Shown here: piece by piece, positions 1-6,741 of the stretch | How the letters are laid out: every line of letters begins with the position of its first letter | Numbering within the stretch: the stretch's first letter is position 1 | NCBI GenBank assembly: GCA_946629475.1 | Contig: CAMOXX010000107.1 | Coordinates: forward strand, 1-9,150 | Length of the DNA: 9,150 bases | Reading direction: 5' to 3' | From: an uncultured Blautia sp. | GTDB taxonomy: Bacteria; Bacillota; Clostridia; Lachnospirales; Lachnospiraceae | Position numbers and translations under genes: made by a program | Notes under the pieces: generated by a model | Told to the model about the DNA's origin: nothing | Databases searched by the model: none | Seen by the model: only the letters and a program-made list of their open reading frames with translations

Positions 1-16
1 CCACCGGCACGCGGCG

Positions 17-41
17 CCCCTCCCCGAACCCCTCCCTCCCC
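17..41 (-). other. G-quadruplex motif
   Basis: On the minus strand five G-runs of 4, 3, 4, 4 and 4 bases follow each other with spacers of 1, 1, 3 and 1 bases. This satisfies the standard G-quadruplex pattern with one spare run and very short loops, which usually means high stability. It lies about 180 bases beyond the ribF stop, so it would be in the 3' part of a ribF read-through transcript or in the leader of a downstream minus-strand gene. Folding is inferred from the pattern only. Confidence 0.6.
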
Positions 42-180
42 GGGCACGCTGAACACTACTCAATTCTGTCAGCACAAATCCCCATACTCGAGCCTCTGAT
101 CCAGAAGAACACGTTGTTCCACTTTTTCGCTTATATCAGATGATGCTCATGCGTGCCCCGAGGAGGGGGTGCGGGGGAGG
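20..180. repeat. Imperfect inverted C-rich/G-rich repeat pair
   Basis: The 20-49 segment, ending in GGGCACGC (42-49), is an imperfect reverse complement of 151-180, which begins GCGTGCCC (151-158). Eight bases pair perfectly at the inner ends. Further out, C-rich and G-rich tracts pair with small bulges. About 100 bases lie between the arms. The right arm overlaps the left side of the 170-218 hairpin, so the two structures would compete. It may be a relic of a dispersed extragenic repeat or a chance outcome of the skewed composition. Confidence 0.4.
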
Positions 181-218
181 AAACGGGCTTCGCAACTCTG
201 AGTGCTTCCTCCCCCGCA
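170..218. terminator. Perfect 13-bp GC-rich inverted repeat after ribF
   Basis: Positions 170-182 (TGCGGGGGAGGAA) and 206-218 (TTCCTCCCCCGCA) are exact reverse complements, with a 23-base loop. The repeat begins three bases after the ribF stop codon. For ribF transcripts no T-run follows the stem; the next bases are ACCCCC-like only. For rightward transcripts the stem runs into TTTTC. So the canonical terminator polarity is rightward, towards ribF, which would suit a convergent gene beyond the left edge. For ribF it may instead act as an mRNA 3'-end barrier or a non-canonical terminator. Confidence 0.55.
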
Positions 219-221
219 TTT

Positions 222-1118
222 TCAAAGAGTTATTCCAAAGTACTCTTTACCGGATAAGGCGTCAGCCATCAACTGTTTTTTTAGGGCGTCGAGGGAGTCG
301 AATTTCTGTTCGGGGCGGTGATAGTGCAGGAACTCGGTTCGGCACGGGAGCTCGTAGAGGTCGCGTCCGCCGGTCAGCAGGTAGGTTTCTGCTGCCAGGA
401 ATGTCCCTCCGACGGTGGGCTTGTTTCCGACATCGGTGATGCCGGGATATACGCCGCCGTCAATATATGTCCATGTCATGTACACCCCGTTGGGCGGCAT
501 CAGTTTTTCTTCTGCCGGGATCAGGTTCAGAGTCGGGAGAAGTTCTTTATGTCCCAGTCCTCTTCCATGTTCGACTCTGGCATCCAGCCGGAACGGTGTT
601 CCCAGAAGGTCTGCGGCCTTCTCCATATTTCCGCAGCTCAGCTCTTCACGCACATAGGTGCTGCTGATTTTTCGCGGCCCTTCTGTCTCCGAAGGGATTA
701 CATCGGTCGTAAAGCCAATCCGGCATCCCATATTTTTCAACAGCTCCGGGTTTCCCATGCGGGCGTGCCCGAAACGGAAGTCCTTTCCTACCGTGACATT
801 CACGGCATGAAGGTTATTTTCCAGGATCTCACTCACAAACCGGTCCGCCTCCATCCGGCGGACCCTGTCATCCAGTGGGCATTCTATGAATATATCGATC
901 CCCAGCTCTTCTGCCAGGCTTCTTCTCTCGTCCCGTGAAAGGATCGTCTTTTCGCCGGTGATGAACGCGAACATCACAGCAGGTACGCCTTTTTTCTTCC
1001 ATTTCACTACGTTTTCGACGAGCTTCCTGTGCCCGCGGTGAAGGCCGTCAAACTTCCCGAGAGTTACCGCACAGCGCGGCAGCCGGGGAAAGCTGTTCTC
1101 AATCTTTATGTACTCCAT
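222..1118 (-). CDS. ribF: Bifunctional riboflavin kinase / FAD synthetase RibF
   Basis: RibF phosphorylates riboflavin to FMN and adenylylates FMN to FAD. The 298 residues hold the N-terminal nucleotidyltransferase domain with GKFDGLHRGH at 21-30, GKDFRFGHARMG at 111-122 and ISSTYVRE at 151-158. The C-terminal flavokinase domain runs from about 175. The usual PTAN motif reads PTLN (195-198), keeping the Thr and Asn. GVY at 211-213 and GNKPTVGG at 231-238 are present, and the probable catalytic Glu is in AETYLL (Glu244), where a His commonly stands two residues later but Tyr is seen here. The kinase half is therefore somewhat divergent but probably active. GAGG lies five bases before the ATG. 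It is the last operon gene in view, and its TGA stop is followed four bases later (minus-strand order) by a strong hairpin. Confidence 0.95.
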   Translation of the reverse strand: MEYIKIENSFPRLPRCAVTLGKFDGLHRGHRKLVENVVKWKKKGVPAVMFAFITGEKTILSRDERRSLAEELGIDIFIECPLDDRVRRMEADRFVSEILENNLHAVNVTVGKDFRFGHARMGNPELLKNMGCRIGFTTDVIPSETEGPRKISSTYVREELSCGNMEKAADLLGTPFRLDARVEHGRGLGHKELLPTLNLIPAEEKLMPPNGVYMTWTYIDGGVYPGITDVGNKPTVGGTFLAAETYLLTGGRDLYELPCRTEFLHYHRPEQKFDSLDALKKQLMADALSGKEYFGITL

Positions 1119-1213
1119 GTCAGCCTCATATGTATTCTATCGCATGAGAAATGCGCAGCATTCCGAATGTGTGCCTGCATTTCGGGCAAATTTCGTCACG
1201 ATGGTGCAGATGT

Positions 1214-2110
1214 TTAAAGGAACATTTTCAGGGCTTTATATCGATGTTTCGATAAATCACGGGAATAAAGCCCGATAAAGGTTCCGTCCGAGAGGTACAT
1301 TCTTACATCTCCTTCGGGAAGTACGCCATCCTGCTTCTCCACCAGATGTTCGCCGACCGGGTTTCCGTTCCGCAAAAGCAGATCCGCCTCTGAGAGCACC
1401 CTTACCGCCGGGTATGTGCTCAGCACTTCTTCCACCGGGATGATGATATCATCTGCATGGCCCGCTTCCACTGCATTCCGGACCTCCTCCAGGGTATAAG
1501 CGTCATCAAGCGTAAAGCTGCCCGAGGCCGTCCTCTGCAGAGATTCCATCATGGCGCCGCATCCCAGGCGTTCTCCGATATCATGGCAGAGCGTCCGGAT
1601 ATACGTCCCCTTGCTGCACCGCACTGTCATTTCGACCAGCGGCATACGGATCTCCGTAACACGGATTTCGTAAAATGTAACCGGACGTGCCTTCCGCTCC
1701 ACGGTTTTTCCCTCCCGGGCAAGCTCGTACAGCTTTTTCCCGTCCACCTTCAGGGCAGAGTACATCGGAGGGATCTGCATCTGTTCCCCCTCAAAGGAGC
1801 GGACCGCATCAAGAATCTGGCTCTCCGTACAGCTCACAGGCTTTTCGGAGAGGACAGACCCGGTGCGGTCCTGTGTGTCGGTAGTAATTCCGAGGTGCAT
1901 TCGGGTATGATAGGTTTTTGTCTTTTCCGTCAGCATCCCGGAGAGGACTGTGCCTCTCCCGACCGCGGCCGGCAGAACTCCTGTTGCCATCGGATCCAGG
2001 GTTCCGGTATGGCCGATCCGCCTGGTGTGAAGTATTCCCCGGAGGCAGGCTACCACATCATGGGATGTGTATCCCTCCTCCTTATTGATTACAATAATTC
2101 CATCCTTCAT
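1214..2110 (-). CDS. truB: tRNA pseudouridine(55) synthase TruB
   Basis: TruB converts U55 in the T-loop of most tRNAs to pseudouridine. The 298 residues carry GHTGTLDPMATGVLP at 33-47 with catalytic Asp39, the conserved Tyr67 in KTYH, QIPPMYSALK at 102-111 and CSKGTYIRTLCHDIG at 155-169. A C-terminal PUA-like RNA-binding region covers about 225-298. I choose the ATG at 2110 because it forms an ATGA overlap with the nrnA stop, which suggests coupled translation, and because family members begin with a short lead to GIIVINK. A GTG at 2119 (three more residues) is possible, and neither start has a clear Shine-Dalgarno. After the TAA stop there are 95 bases before ribF. Confidence 0.95.
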   Translation of the reverse strand: MKDGIIVINKEEGYTSHDVVACLRGILHTRRIGHTGTLDPMATGVLPAAVGRGTVLSGMLTEKTKTYHTRMHLGITTDTQDRTGSVLSEKPVSCTESQILDAVRSFEGEQMQIPPMYSALKVDGKKLYELAREGKTVERKARPVTFYEIRVTEIRMPLVEMTVRCSKGTYIRTLCHDIGERLGCGAMMESLQRTASGSFTLDDAYTLEEVRNAVEAGHADDIIIPVEEVLSTYPAVRVLSEADLLLRNGNPVGEHLVEKQDGVLPEGDVRMYLSDGTFIGLYSRDLSKHRYKALKMFL

Positions 2111-3060
2111 AGCGGGCACTGCATTTCTATCTGTTCTGTGATGTTGTTTACAATATCATAGAACGTTCCGTTCATATTAAAGCCTGCTGCTCTCACATGG
2201 CCTCCTCCGCCAAACCGTACCGCTATGATGCTCACGTCCACTTCTCCATGTGACCGGAGGCTCACTTTATACTCCTGGGTGTCCAGTTCGTAGAGGAAGA
2301 CGGCAACCTCGATCCCGGATGTATAATTCAGCTGTGCGATTATCCCGTCCAGGTCAGCGGGCTGTATCCCGTAAAAATCCATCTCCTTCTTTTTCAGATG
2401 GCCGATGATGCATTTTCCGTCACCAATCATAATGCTCTCTGTCAGAACCCTTCCAAGCACCTGGGTCTGCAGATAGCTCCTCTGATAGAAGGAAACGTCC
2501 AGCAGCTTATTAAAATCGAACCCGAATTCCATCAGATCCGCCGCAATGCGCATTGTCTGCGGCGTCGTGGCGGAATACAGGAACACTCCCGTATCATGCG
2601 CTATCCCGGTGTACAGTGCCTCTGCGATATCCCGGTCAATTTTGTCCCGGTCCAGAAGACAGTACAGAACCTCGCTGGCAGAACTGATGTCACCCATTAC
2701 ATGGTTGACATCCGCAAAACCATGGTTGCTCACATGATGGTCGATGCAGACCGTCTTCTTTGCAGTGTCAAAATACTCTCCGGCTACCGCGATGCGGTTC
2801 CGCGAACTCACATCACAGGTGATGAACAGATCATATTCCCTGGGGCCTTCTGTTTTTGTCAGGATCTTATCAAACCCCTTCAGGAAACAGAACTCCGTTT
2901 TCGGATTTTCCAGATAAATATCCGTCTCGATCTCCGGATAGTTCCGCCGCATATAAAGATACAGGCCAAGGGTAGATCCGATACAGTCGCCGTCCGGGCG
3001 GACATGGCCTCCTATGGCCGCTGTCCGCACCCCCGGCAGTATTTCTGAAATATTATTCAT
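2107..3060 (-). CDS. nrnA: NrnA-like DHH/DHHA1 oligoribonuclease / pAp phosphatase
   Basis: The 317-residue protein is a DHH-DHHA1 family phosphodiesterase. Bacillus NrnA degrades very short RNA (nanoRNA) and dephosphorylates 3'-phosphoadenosine 5'-phosphate; I infer the same for this one. Metal-binding motifs are complete: GHVRPDGDCIGS at 18-29 (Asp23, Asp25), TCDVSS at 81-86 (Asp83), DHH at 107-109 and HDTG at 155-158. The DHHA1 substrate loop GGGGHVRAAGF is at 274-284. Length matches the family (about 310-320). I start at the ATG at 3060 because of the double GGAGG just upstream and because the family begins here. The start overlaps rbfA by eight bases. The TGA stop overlaps the truB ATG in an ATGA. 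A cyclic-dinucleotide phosphodiesterase activity is an alternative within this superfamily, but no GGDEF or PAS domain is attached. Confidence 0.93.
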   Translation of the reverse strand: MNNISEILPGVRTAAIGGHVRPDGDCIGSTLGLYLYMRRNYPEIETDIYLENPKTEFCFLKGFDKILTKTEGPREYDLFITCDVSSRNRIAVAGEYFDTAKKTVCIDHHVSNHGFADVNHVMGDISSASEVLYCLLDRDKIDRDIAEALYTGIAHDTGVFLYSATTPQTMRIAADLMEFGFDFNKLLDVSFYQRSYLQTQVLGRVLTESIMIGDGKCIIGHLKKKEMDFYGIQPADLDGIIAQLNYTSGIEVAVFLYELDTQEYKVSLRSHGEVDVSIIAVRFGGGGHVRAAGFNMNGTFYDIVNNITEQIEMQCPL

Positions 3061-3511
3061 ATACAGTGCCTCCGTCCTCCGGATCCGACATGGATTCTTC
3101 CGGATCGTCCGGAGCTCCCGCTTCCGTCTCATCCTTCCGGTTTGCCCGGGCTTTCTGATCCTTCGCCGCAACATCATCGATCTTTTTCGACATGCTGACC
3201 CCGTATTCTATGGACTCGTCAAGGATAAACCGGATCTCGGGAGTATTTCTCATATTCATGTTCAGGGCCAGCTGACGCCGGATATATCCCTCCGCCTTCT
3301 GCAGCCCCAGCATGGTATCTTTTTTTTCTTCAGGAGTACCAAAGACACTGATATATGCTCTGCATGTTTTGAGGTCAGGGGCCACCACCGTACGCATCAC
3401 CGAAGTCATCGGATGGATGCGGGGATCCTTGATCTCATTTCTTATTATATTGGAAAGCTCTTTCTGAACCTCCCCATTGATTCTGGTATTCTTGATACTG
3501 TTTTTTCTCAT
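3053..3511 (-). CDS. rbfA: Ribosome-binding factor A (RbfA)
   Basis: RbfA is a small KH-like protein that binds the 30S subunit and supports maturation of the 5' end of 16S rRNA, also during cold adaptation in some bacteria. The core (about residues 1-115) contains VQKELSNIIRNEIKDPRI at 15-32, then a strand region with APDLKTCRAYISVFG at 44-58 and FILDESIEYGVSMSKKID near the end of the core. Residues 117-152 form a charged tail, first basic and then acidic, that makes the protein longer (152) than the roughly 120 usual for the family. A very strong GGAGGAGGT lies six bases before the ATG. The gap to infB is 24 bases. The last eight bases overlap nrnA. Confidence 0.96.
   Translation of the reverse strand: MRKNSIKNTRINGEVQKELSNIIRNEIKDPRIHPMTSVMRTVVAPDLKTCRAYISVFGTPEEKKDTMLGLQKAEGYIRRQLALNMNMRNTPEIRFILDESIEYGVSMSKKIDDVAAKDQKARANRKDETEAGAPDDPEESMSDPEDGGTVYE
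3069..3080 (-). promoter_or_regulatory. Double Shine-Dalgarno for nrnA inside rbfA
   Basis: Two GGAGG copies (3076-3080 and 3069-3073) lie in the rbfA tail. The nearer one is eight bases before the ATG at 3060. They support that start over the in-frame codons reaching back to 3177, which would add 39 Arg/Lys-rich residues that are just another frame of rbfA. Confidence 0.8.
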
Positions 3512-3535
3512 TCAGTACCTCCTCCGGAAGCCATA

Positions 3536-6500
3536 TTACCTTGGCACTTCCACCATGATATAAGCTTCCACGCGGTCCTCTTCCTTCACATCGTTGAAGT
3601 CCTTAAAGACCAGACCGCACTCAAAGCCTGATTTGACTTCCTTCACATCGTCCTTAAACCGCTTGAGAGATGCCAGCTCGCCTTCGTATATCTGCTCGTC
3701 CTCACGGGTGATCCTCACCTTGCAGCTGCGCTGGAATACACCGTCCGTCACATAGCTGCCCGCGATGGTTCCGACACCGGAAGCCTTGAACAGCTGCCTG
3801 ACCTCGGCATGTCCGATTACCTTCTCCTCAAAGATCGGATCAAGCATGCCCTTCATTGCGGACTCAACATCCTCAATGGCCTGATAGATGACCTTGTAAA
3901 GCCGCATATCTACATTTTCCTGCTCAGCAAGCTGTTTTGCAAGTGCGTCAGGACGGACATTGAAGCCGATGATAATGGCATTCGAGGTGGATGCCAGGCT
4001 GACATCTGATTCATTGATCGCGCCTACACCGCCATGAATCACCTTAACGATGACTTCCTCGTTGGAAAGCTTCAGGAGGCTTTGCTTCACGGCCTCCACG
4101 GAGCCCTGAACATCCGCTTTAACGATCAGCGGCAGTTCCTTCAGATCGCTCGCGTGAATCTGGTCGAACAGATTGTCAAGGGAAAGCTTGCCCTTGGTCT
4201 CTTCGAGCAGACGGTTCTTGTTTTCGGACACGAACGCGCCGGCAAAGTTCTTTGCTTCCTTGTCGCTCTCGAAGGACATCAGGATTTCACCCGCATTCGG
4301 AACATCGCTGAGTCCGAGGATCTCCACCGGTGTAGACGGTCCTGCCTCCTTTACGCGGCGTCCCTTGTCGTCCATCATCGCACGGACCTTGCCGCTGCAT
4401 GCACCGGCAGCGATAAAGTCGCCGACGTGCAGGGTACCCTTCTGCACCAGGATCGTAGCCACAGGGCCTTTGCCCTTGTCAAGCTGCGCCTCGATCACAA
4501 GACCGCGCGCGGCCCGCTTCGGGTTTGCCTTCAGCTCGGAAACCTCCGCCGTCAGAAGGATCATCTCCAGCAGGGATTCTATCCCCTCTCCTGTCTTTGC
4601 GGATACCGGAACAAATACGGTGCTTCCGCCCCAGTCCTCCGGGATCAGCTCGTATTCTGTCAGTTCCTGTTTTACTCTCTCGATGTTCGCACCGGGCTTG
4701 TCGATCTTGTTGATCGCAACAATAATCTCAACCCCTGCCGCTTTTGCGTGGCTGATCGCTTCTACCGTCTGCGGCATCACGCCGTCGTCCGCAGCCACAA
4801 CAAGGACCGCGATATCCGTCGCGTTGGCACCGCGCATACGCATTGCGGTGAATGCCTCATGGCCCGGTGTGTCGAGGAAGGTGATCTTCTGCCCGTCGAT
4901 CGTCACAACGTACGCACCGATGTGCTGCGTGATTCCGCCCGCCTCTCCTCTGGTTACATTCGTATTCCGGATCGCGTCAAGAAGGGAGGTTTTACCGTGA
5001 TCGACATGACCCATGACGCACACAACGGGCGGCCTCGGCATCATATCGTCCTCGCTCTCCTCGTCCTCCTTCAGGAGCTCTCCGATCACATCAACCTTTT
5101 CTTCCTTCTCGGCAATGATATCGTACTCCAGGGCGATCTCCTGAGCTTTTTCGAAATCGATCTCCTGGTTCACCGTTACCATCACGCCCTGAAGGAACAG
5201 CTTTTTCACAATAACGGAAGGCTGCATCTTCATCGCGTCGGCAAGTTCCCGGATCGTCAGCTTCTCCGGAAGGATAATCTCCTTGATCTCCGGTTTCTTC
5301 TCCTCATGCTTCTGATGCTGGACCGGCTTCTGGAGAGCCTTCGGAAGGTTCTGGTTTTTGCCTCCCTGGTTCGGCCTTCTTGTGCCGGCATTCGTCTTCT
5401 CGAAGTCCTTCTTCTTGTTCTTTCCTTCTCTGTCTCTCTCTCTCTTTCCATCCTTGCCGCTTTTCGCCAGCTCAGATGCAAAGCCTCCTTCGTTTCTCCT
5501 GCCCGGAGCACCGCCGCGGGCAGCACCGCTGCGGTTCTGGCCGCCTCTTCCGGCTCCGTCTGTCCCGGACGGAGCTCCGGCACCGGGGCGTCCGCCCTGT
5601 CCAAAGCGTCTCTGTCCATCCTGCGGCCGGGCACCTCTTGTGCTGTCCTGTCCGTCTCTTCTTCCGCCCGGACGATTTCCGTCCTGTCCCGGACGCTGGT
5701 AGCGTCCCTGGGCGTTATCTCTTCCCTGTCCGTACGGACGGTTTCCGTCACGTCTTTCGCCCCGGTTGTCCTGGCGGCTGTCAGTGCGTCTGTCGCTGCG
5801 TCCATCGGGGCGCTCACTGCGGCTGCCGTCACGGGAATCACTCTTCTGGCTGCGGTACTGCGGACGGCCGTCCTGATTCTGCGGACGGTTCTGATTTCTG
5901 TTATCGCCGCCTTCCCTGCGGCCGTCACGGCGGCTGTCCGTCCTGTCTGACTGGGCAGCCGGTGTCTTTGCCGGCGCGGGTTCGGGAGTCTTTTCAGGTT
6001 TCGCCTGTACATTCTGGACGGATTCTGCCGCCTTCTTCTCTGCTGCAGGCTGTTCCTTCGCAGGAGCCTCTGCCGGCTGCGGAGCCTTGGCAGGAGCAGC
6101 TTTCGTCTCTTCCTTCTTCACGGCTTCCTGCTTCGGCGGAACCGCCGCTTCAGCCGGTTTCGTCTTTTCTTCCGGTTCCGCCTTCGGGGCAGCAGGTGCC
6201 TTTGCCGCAGGCTCAGCCTTCGGTGCCGGAGCGGCTTTTTCTGCCGCTTTTGGTGCCTCTGTTTTAATTTCGGCAGTTTTTTCTGCAGCTGCAGCAGCCG
6301 TTACCGGACTGACGTTCAGCTGTTTCTCCTCTGCCTTGCGGGATGCCGGACGGCTTTCTGCTGTCTTTGCCGCGGCAGCTCCGGATTCTGTCCTCACAGT
6401 TCCCTGCGGCTTTGCAGCACCCGGCCTGGCACCGGCTTCCACCGGCTGTCCAGGACGTGCCTGACGCGGCGCGCCCTGCCTTGCAGGACGTCCCGGGGCG

Positions 6501-6676
6501 CCGGGACGGGAAGGATTTCCCTGGCCTGCCCCCGGCTGCCTTCTCTTCCGGCCGCCGTCACTCGCGTTCTGGGCGTGGTAAACACGGATAATATTCTTTT
6601 TCTTCCGGGGAGCTTCCTCCCTGTTTGTTTCATTCGATTCTGACATTACTTTTTTTTCTTCCTTTGGAGTCTCCAA
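3536..6676 (-). CDS. infB: Translation initiation factor IF-2
   Basis: IF2 is the GTPase that places initiator fMet-tRNA on the 30S subunit and promotes subunit joining. The 1046 residues (from TTG) show a disordered region at about 1-450, one IF2_N helical domain at about 469-520, and an acidic linker at 522-546. The G domain follows with GHVDHGKT at 556-563, GITQHIG at 581-587, DTPGHE at 602-607, NKID at 656-659 and SAK at 692-694. Beta-barrel and C-terminal fMet-tRNA-binding domains run to 1046. All GTPase motifs are intact. The disordered part has an Ala/Lys/Pro/Glu block (about 100-240) and an Arg/Gly/Asp/Gln block (about 240-400), making the protein far longer than typical Firmicute IF2 (about 700-900). 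The start is uncertain: TTG at 6676 or ATG at 6646 (1036 residues). The rbfA start is 24 bases beyond the TAA stop. Confidence 0.97.
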   Translation of the reverse strand: METPKEEKKVMSESNETNREEAPRKKKNIIRVYHAQNASDGGRKRRQPGAGQGNPSRPGAPGRPARQGAPRQARPGQPVEAGARPGAAKPQGTVRTESGAAAAKTAESRPASRKAEEKQLNVSPVTAAAAAEKTAEIKTEAPKAAEKAAPAPKAEPAAKAPAAPKAEPEEKTKPAEAAVPPKQEAVKKEETKAAPAKAPQPAEAPAKEQPAAEKKAAESVQNVQAKPEKTPEPAPAKTPAAQSDRTDSRRDGRREGGDNRNQNRPQNQDGRPQYRSQKSDSRDGSRSERPDGRSDRRTDSRQDNRGERRDGNRPYGQGRDNAQGRYQRPGQDGNRPGGRRDGQDSTRGARPQDGQRRFGQGGRPGAGAPSGTDGAGRGGQNRSGAARGGAPGRRNEGGFASELAKSGKDGKRERDREGKNKKKDFEKTNAGTRRPNQGGKNQNLPKALQKPVQHQKHEEKKPEIKEIILPEKLTIRELADAMKMQPSVIVKKLFLQGVMVTVNQEIDFEKAQEIALEYDIIAEKEEKVDVIGELLKEDEESEDDMMPRPPVVCVMGHVDHGKTSLLDAIRNTNVTRGEAGGITQHIGAYVVTIDGQKITFLDTPGHEAFTAMRMRGANATDIAVLVVAADDGVMPQTVEAISHAKAAGVEIIVAINKIDKPGANIERVKQELTEYELIPEDWGGSTVFVPVSAKTGEGIESLLEMILLTAEVSELKANPKRAARGLVIEAQLDKGKGPVATILVQKGTLHVGDFIAAGACSGKVRAMMDDKGRRVKEAGPSTPVEILGLSDVPNAGEILMSFESDKEAKNFAGAFVSENKNRLLEETKGKLSLDNLFDQIHASDLKELPLIVKADVQGSVEAVKQSLLKLSNEEVIVKVIHGGVGAINESDVSLASTSNAIIIGFNVRPDALAKQLAEQENVDMRLYKVIYQAIEDVESAMKGMLDPIFEEKVIGHAEVRQLFKASGVGTIAGSYVTDGVFQRSCKVRITREDEQIYEGELASLKRFKDDVKEVKSGFECGLVFKDFNDVKEEDRVEAYIMVEVPR

Positions 6677-6687
6677 TGTGTTTATAT

Positions 6688-6695
6688 GCTCCTTT
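6688..6695 (-). promoter_or_regulatory. Probable infB ribosome binding site
   Basis: The minus strand reads AAAGGAGC here, 12 bases before a TTG at 6676. This is at the long end of useful spacing. The first in-frame ATG (6646) has only AAGGAAG followed by an A-rich spacer. The site decides, weakly, for the TTG start. Confidence 0.5.
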
Positions 6696-6712
6696 CCCGA
6701 AAAGTGAAACAG

Positions 6713-6741
6713 ATTATATCGGTTTTCTATTCTTCTATCGT
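6713..6741 (-). promoter_or_regulatory. Possible internal promoter for infB and downstream genes
   Basis: In the 50-base gap between ylxQ and infB the minus strand carries a perfect TATAAT (6713-6718). With a 17-base spacer the -35 hexamer (6736-6741) reads ACGATA, matching TTGACA at only three of six positions, and it lies in the last codons of ylxQ. A start near 6706 would give a leader of about 30 bases that includes the AAAGGAG at 6689-6695. The geometry is plausible but the -35 is weak, so this remains a candidate. Confidence 0.35.

Noticed and set aside
107..119. Short GAACA/TGTTC palindrome in the left spacer
   Set aside because: A 5-bp stem with a 3-base loop is expected by chance and has no T-run.
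318..938. 206-codon plus-strand frame opposite ribF
   Set aside because: It is antisense to both RibF domains, whose catalytic motifs are intact, and it shows no motif or ribosome site of its own.
1119..1213. Promoter or terminator in the 95-base truB-ribF gap
   Set aside because: A TAGAAT-like -10 (1134-1139, minus) has no matching -35 and would leave almost no leader. The small inverted repeat at 1141-1155 has only a 5-bp stem and no T-run. I call neither.
3061..3177. 39-residue N-terminal extension of nrnA up to 3177
   Set aside because: The extra residues are an Arg/Lys-rich reading of the rbfA tail in another frame. The GGAGG sites and family length favour the ATG at 3060.
4034..5950. 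638-codon plus-strand open frame opposite infB
   Set aside because: It lies wholly antisense to well-conserved IF2 domains. Its translation is the mirror of biased codons (Leu/Val/Ser-rich, no domain seen). The GTPase motifs on the other strand are unmistakable.
5257..6012. 251-codon minus-strand frame inside infB, rich in Arg and Ala
   Set aside because: It is a shifted reading of the low-complexity IF2 segment. The repetitive GC-rich codons leave out stops, and there is no ribosome site or recognisable family.
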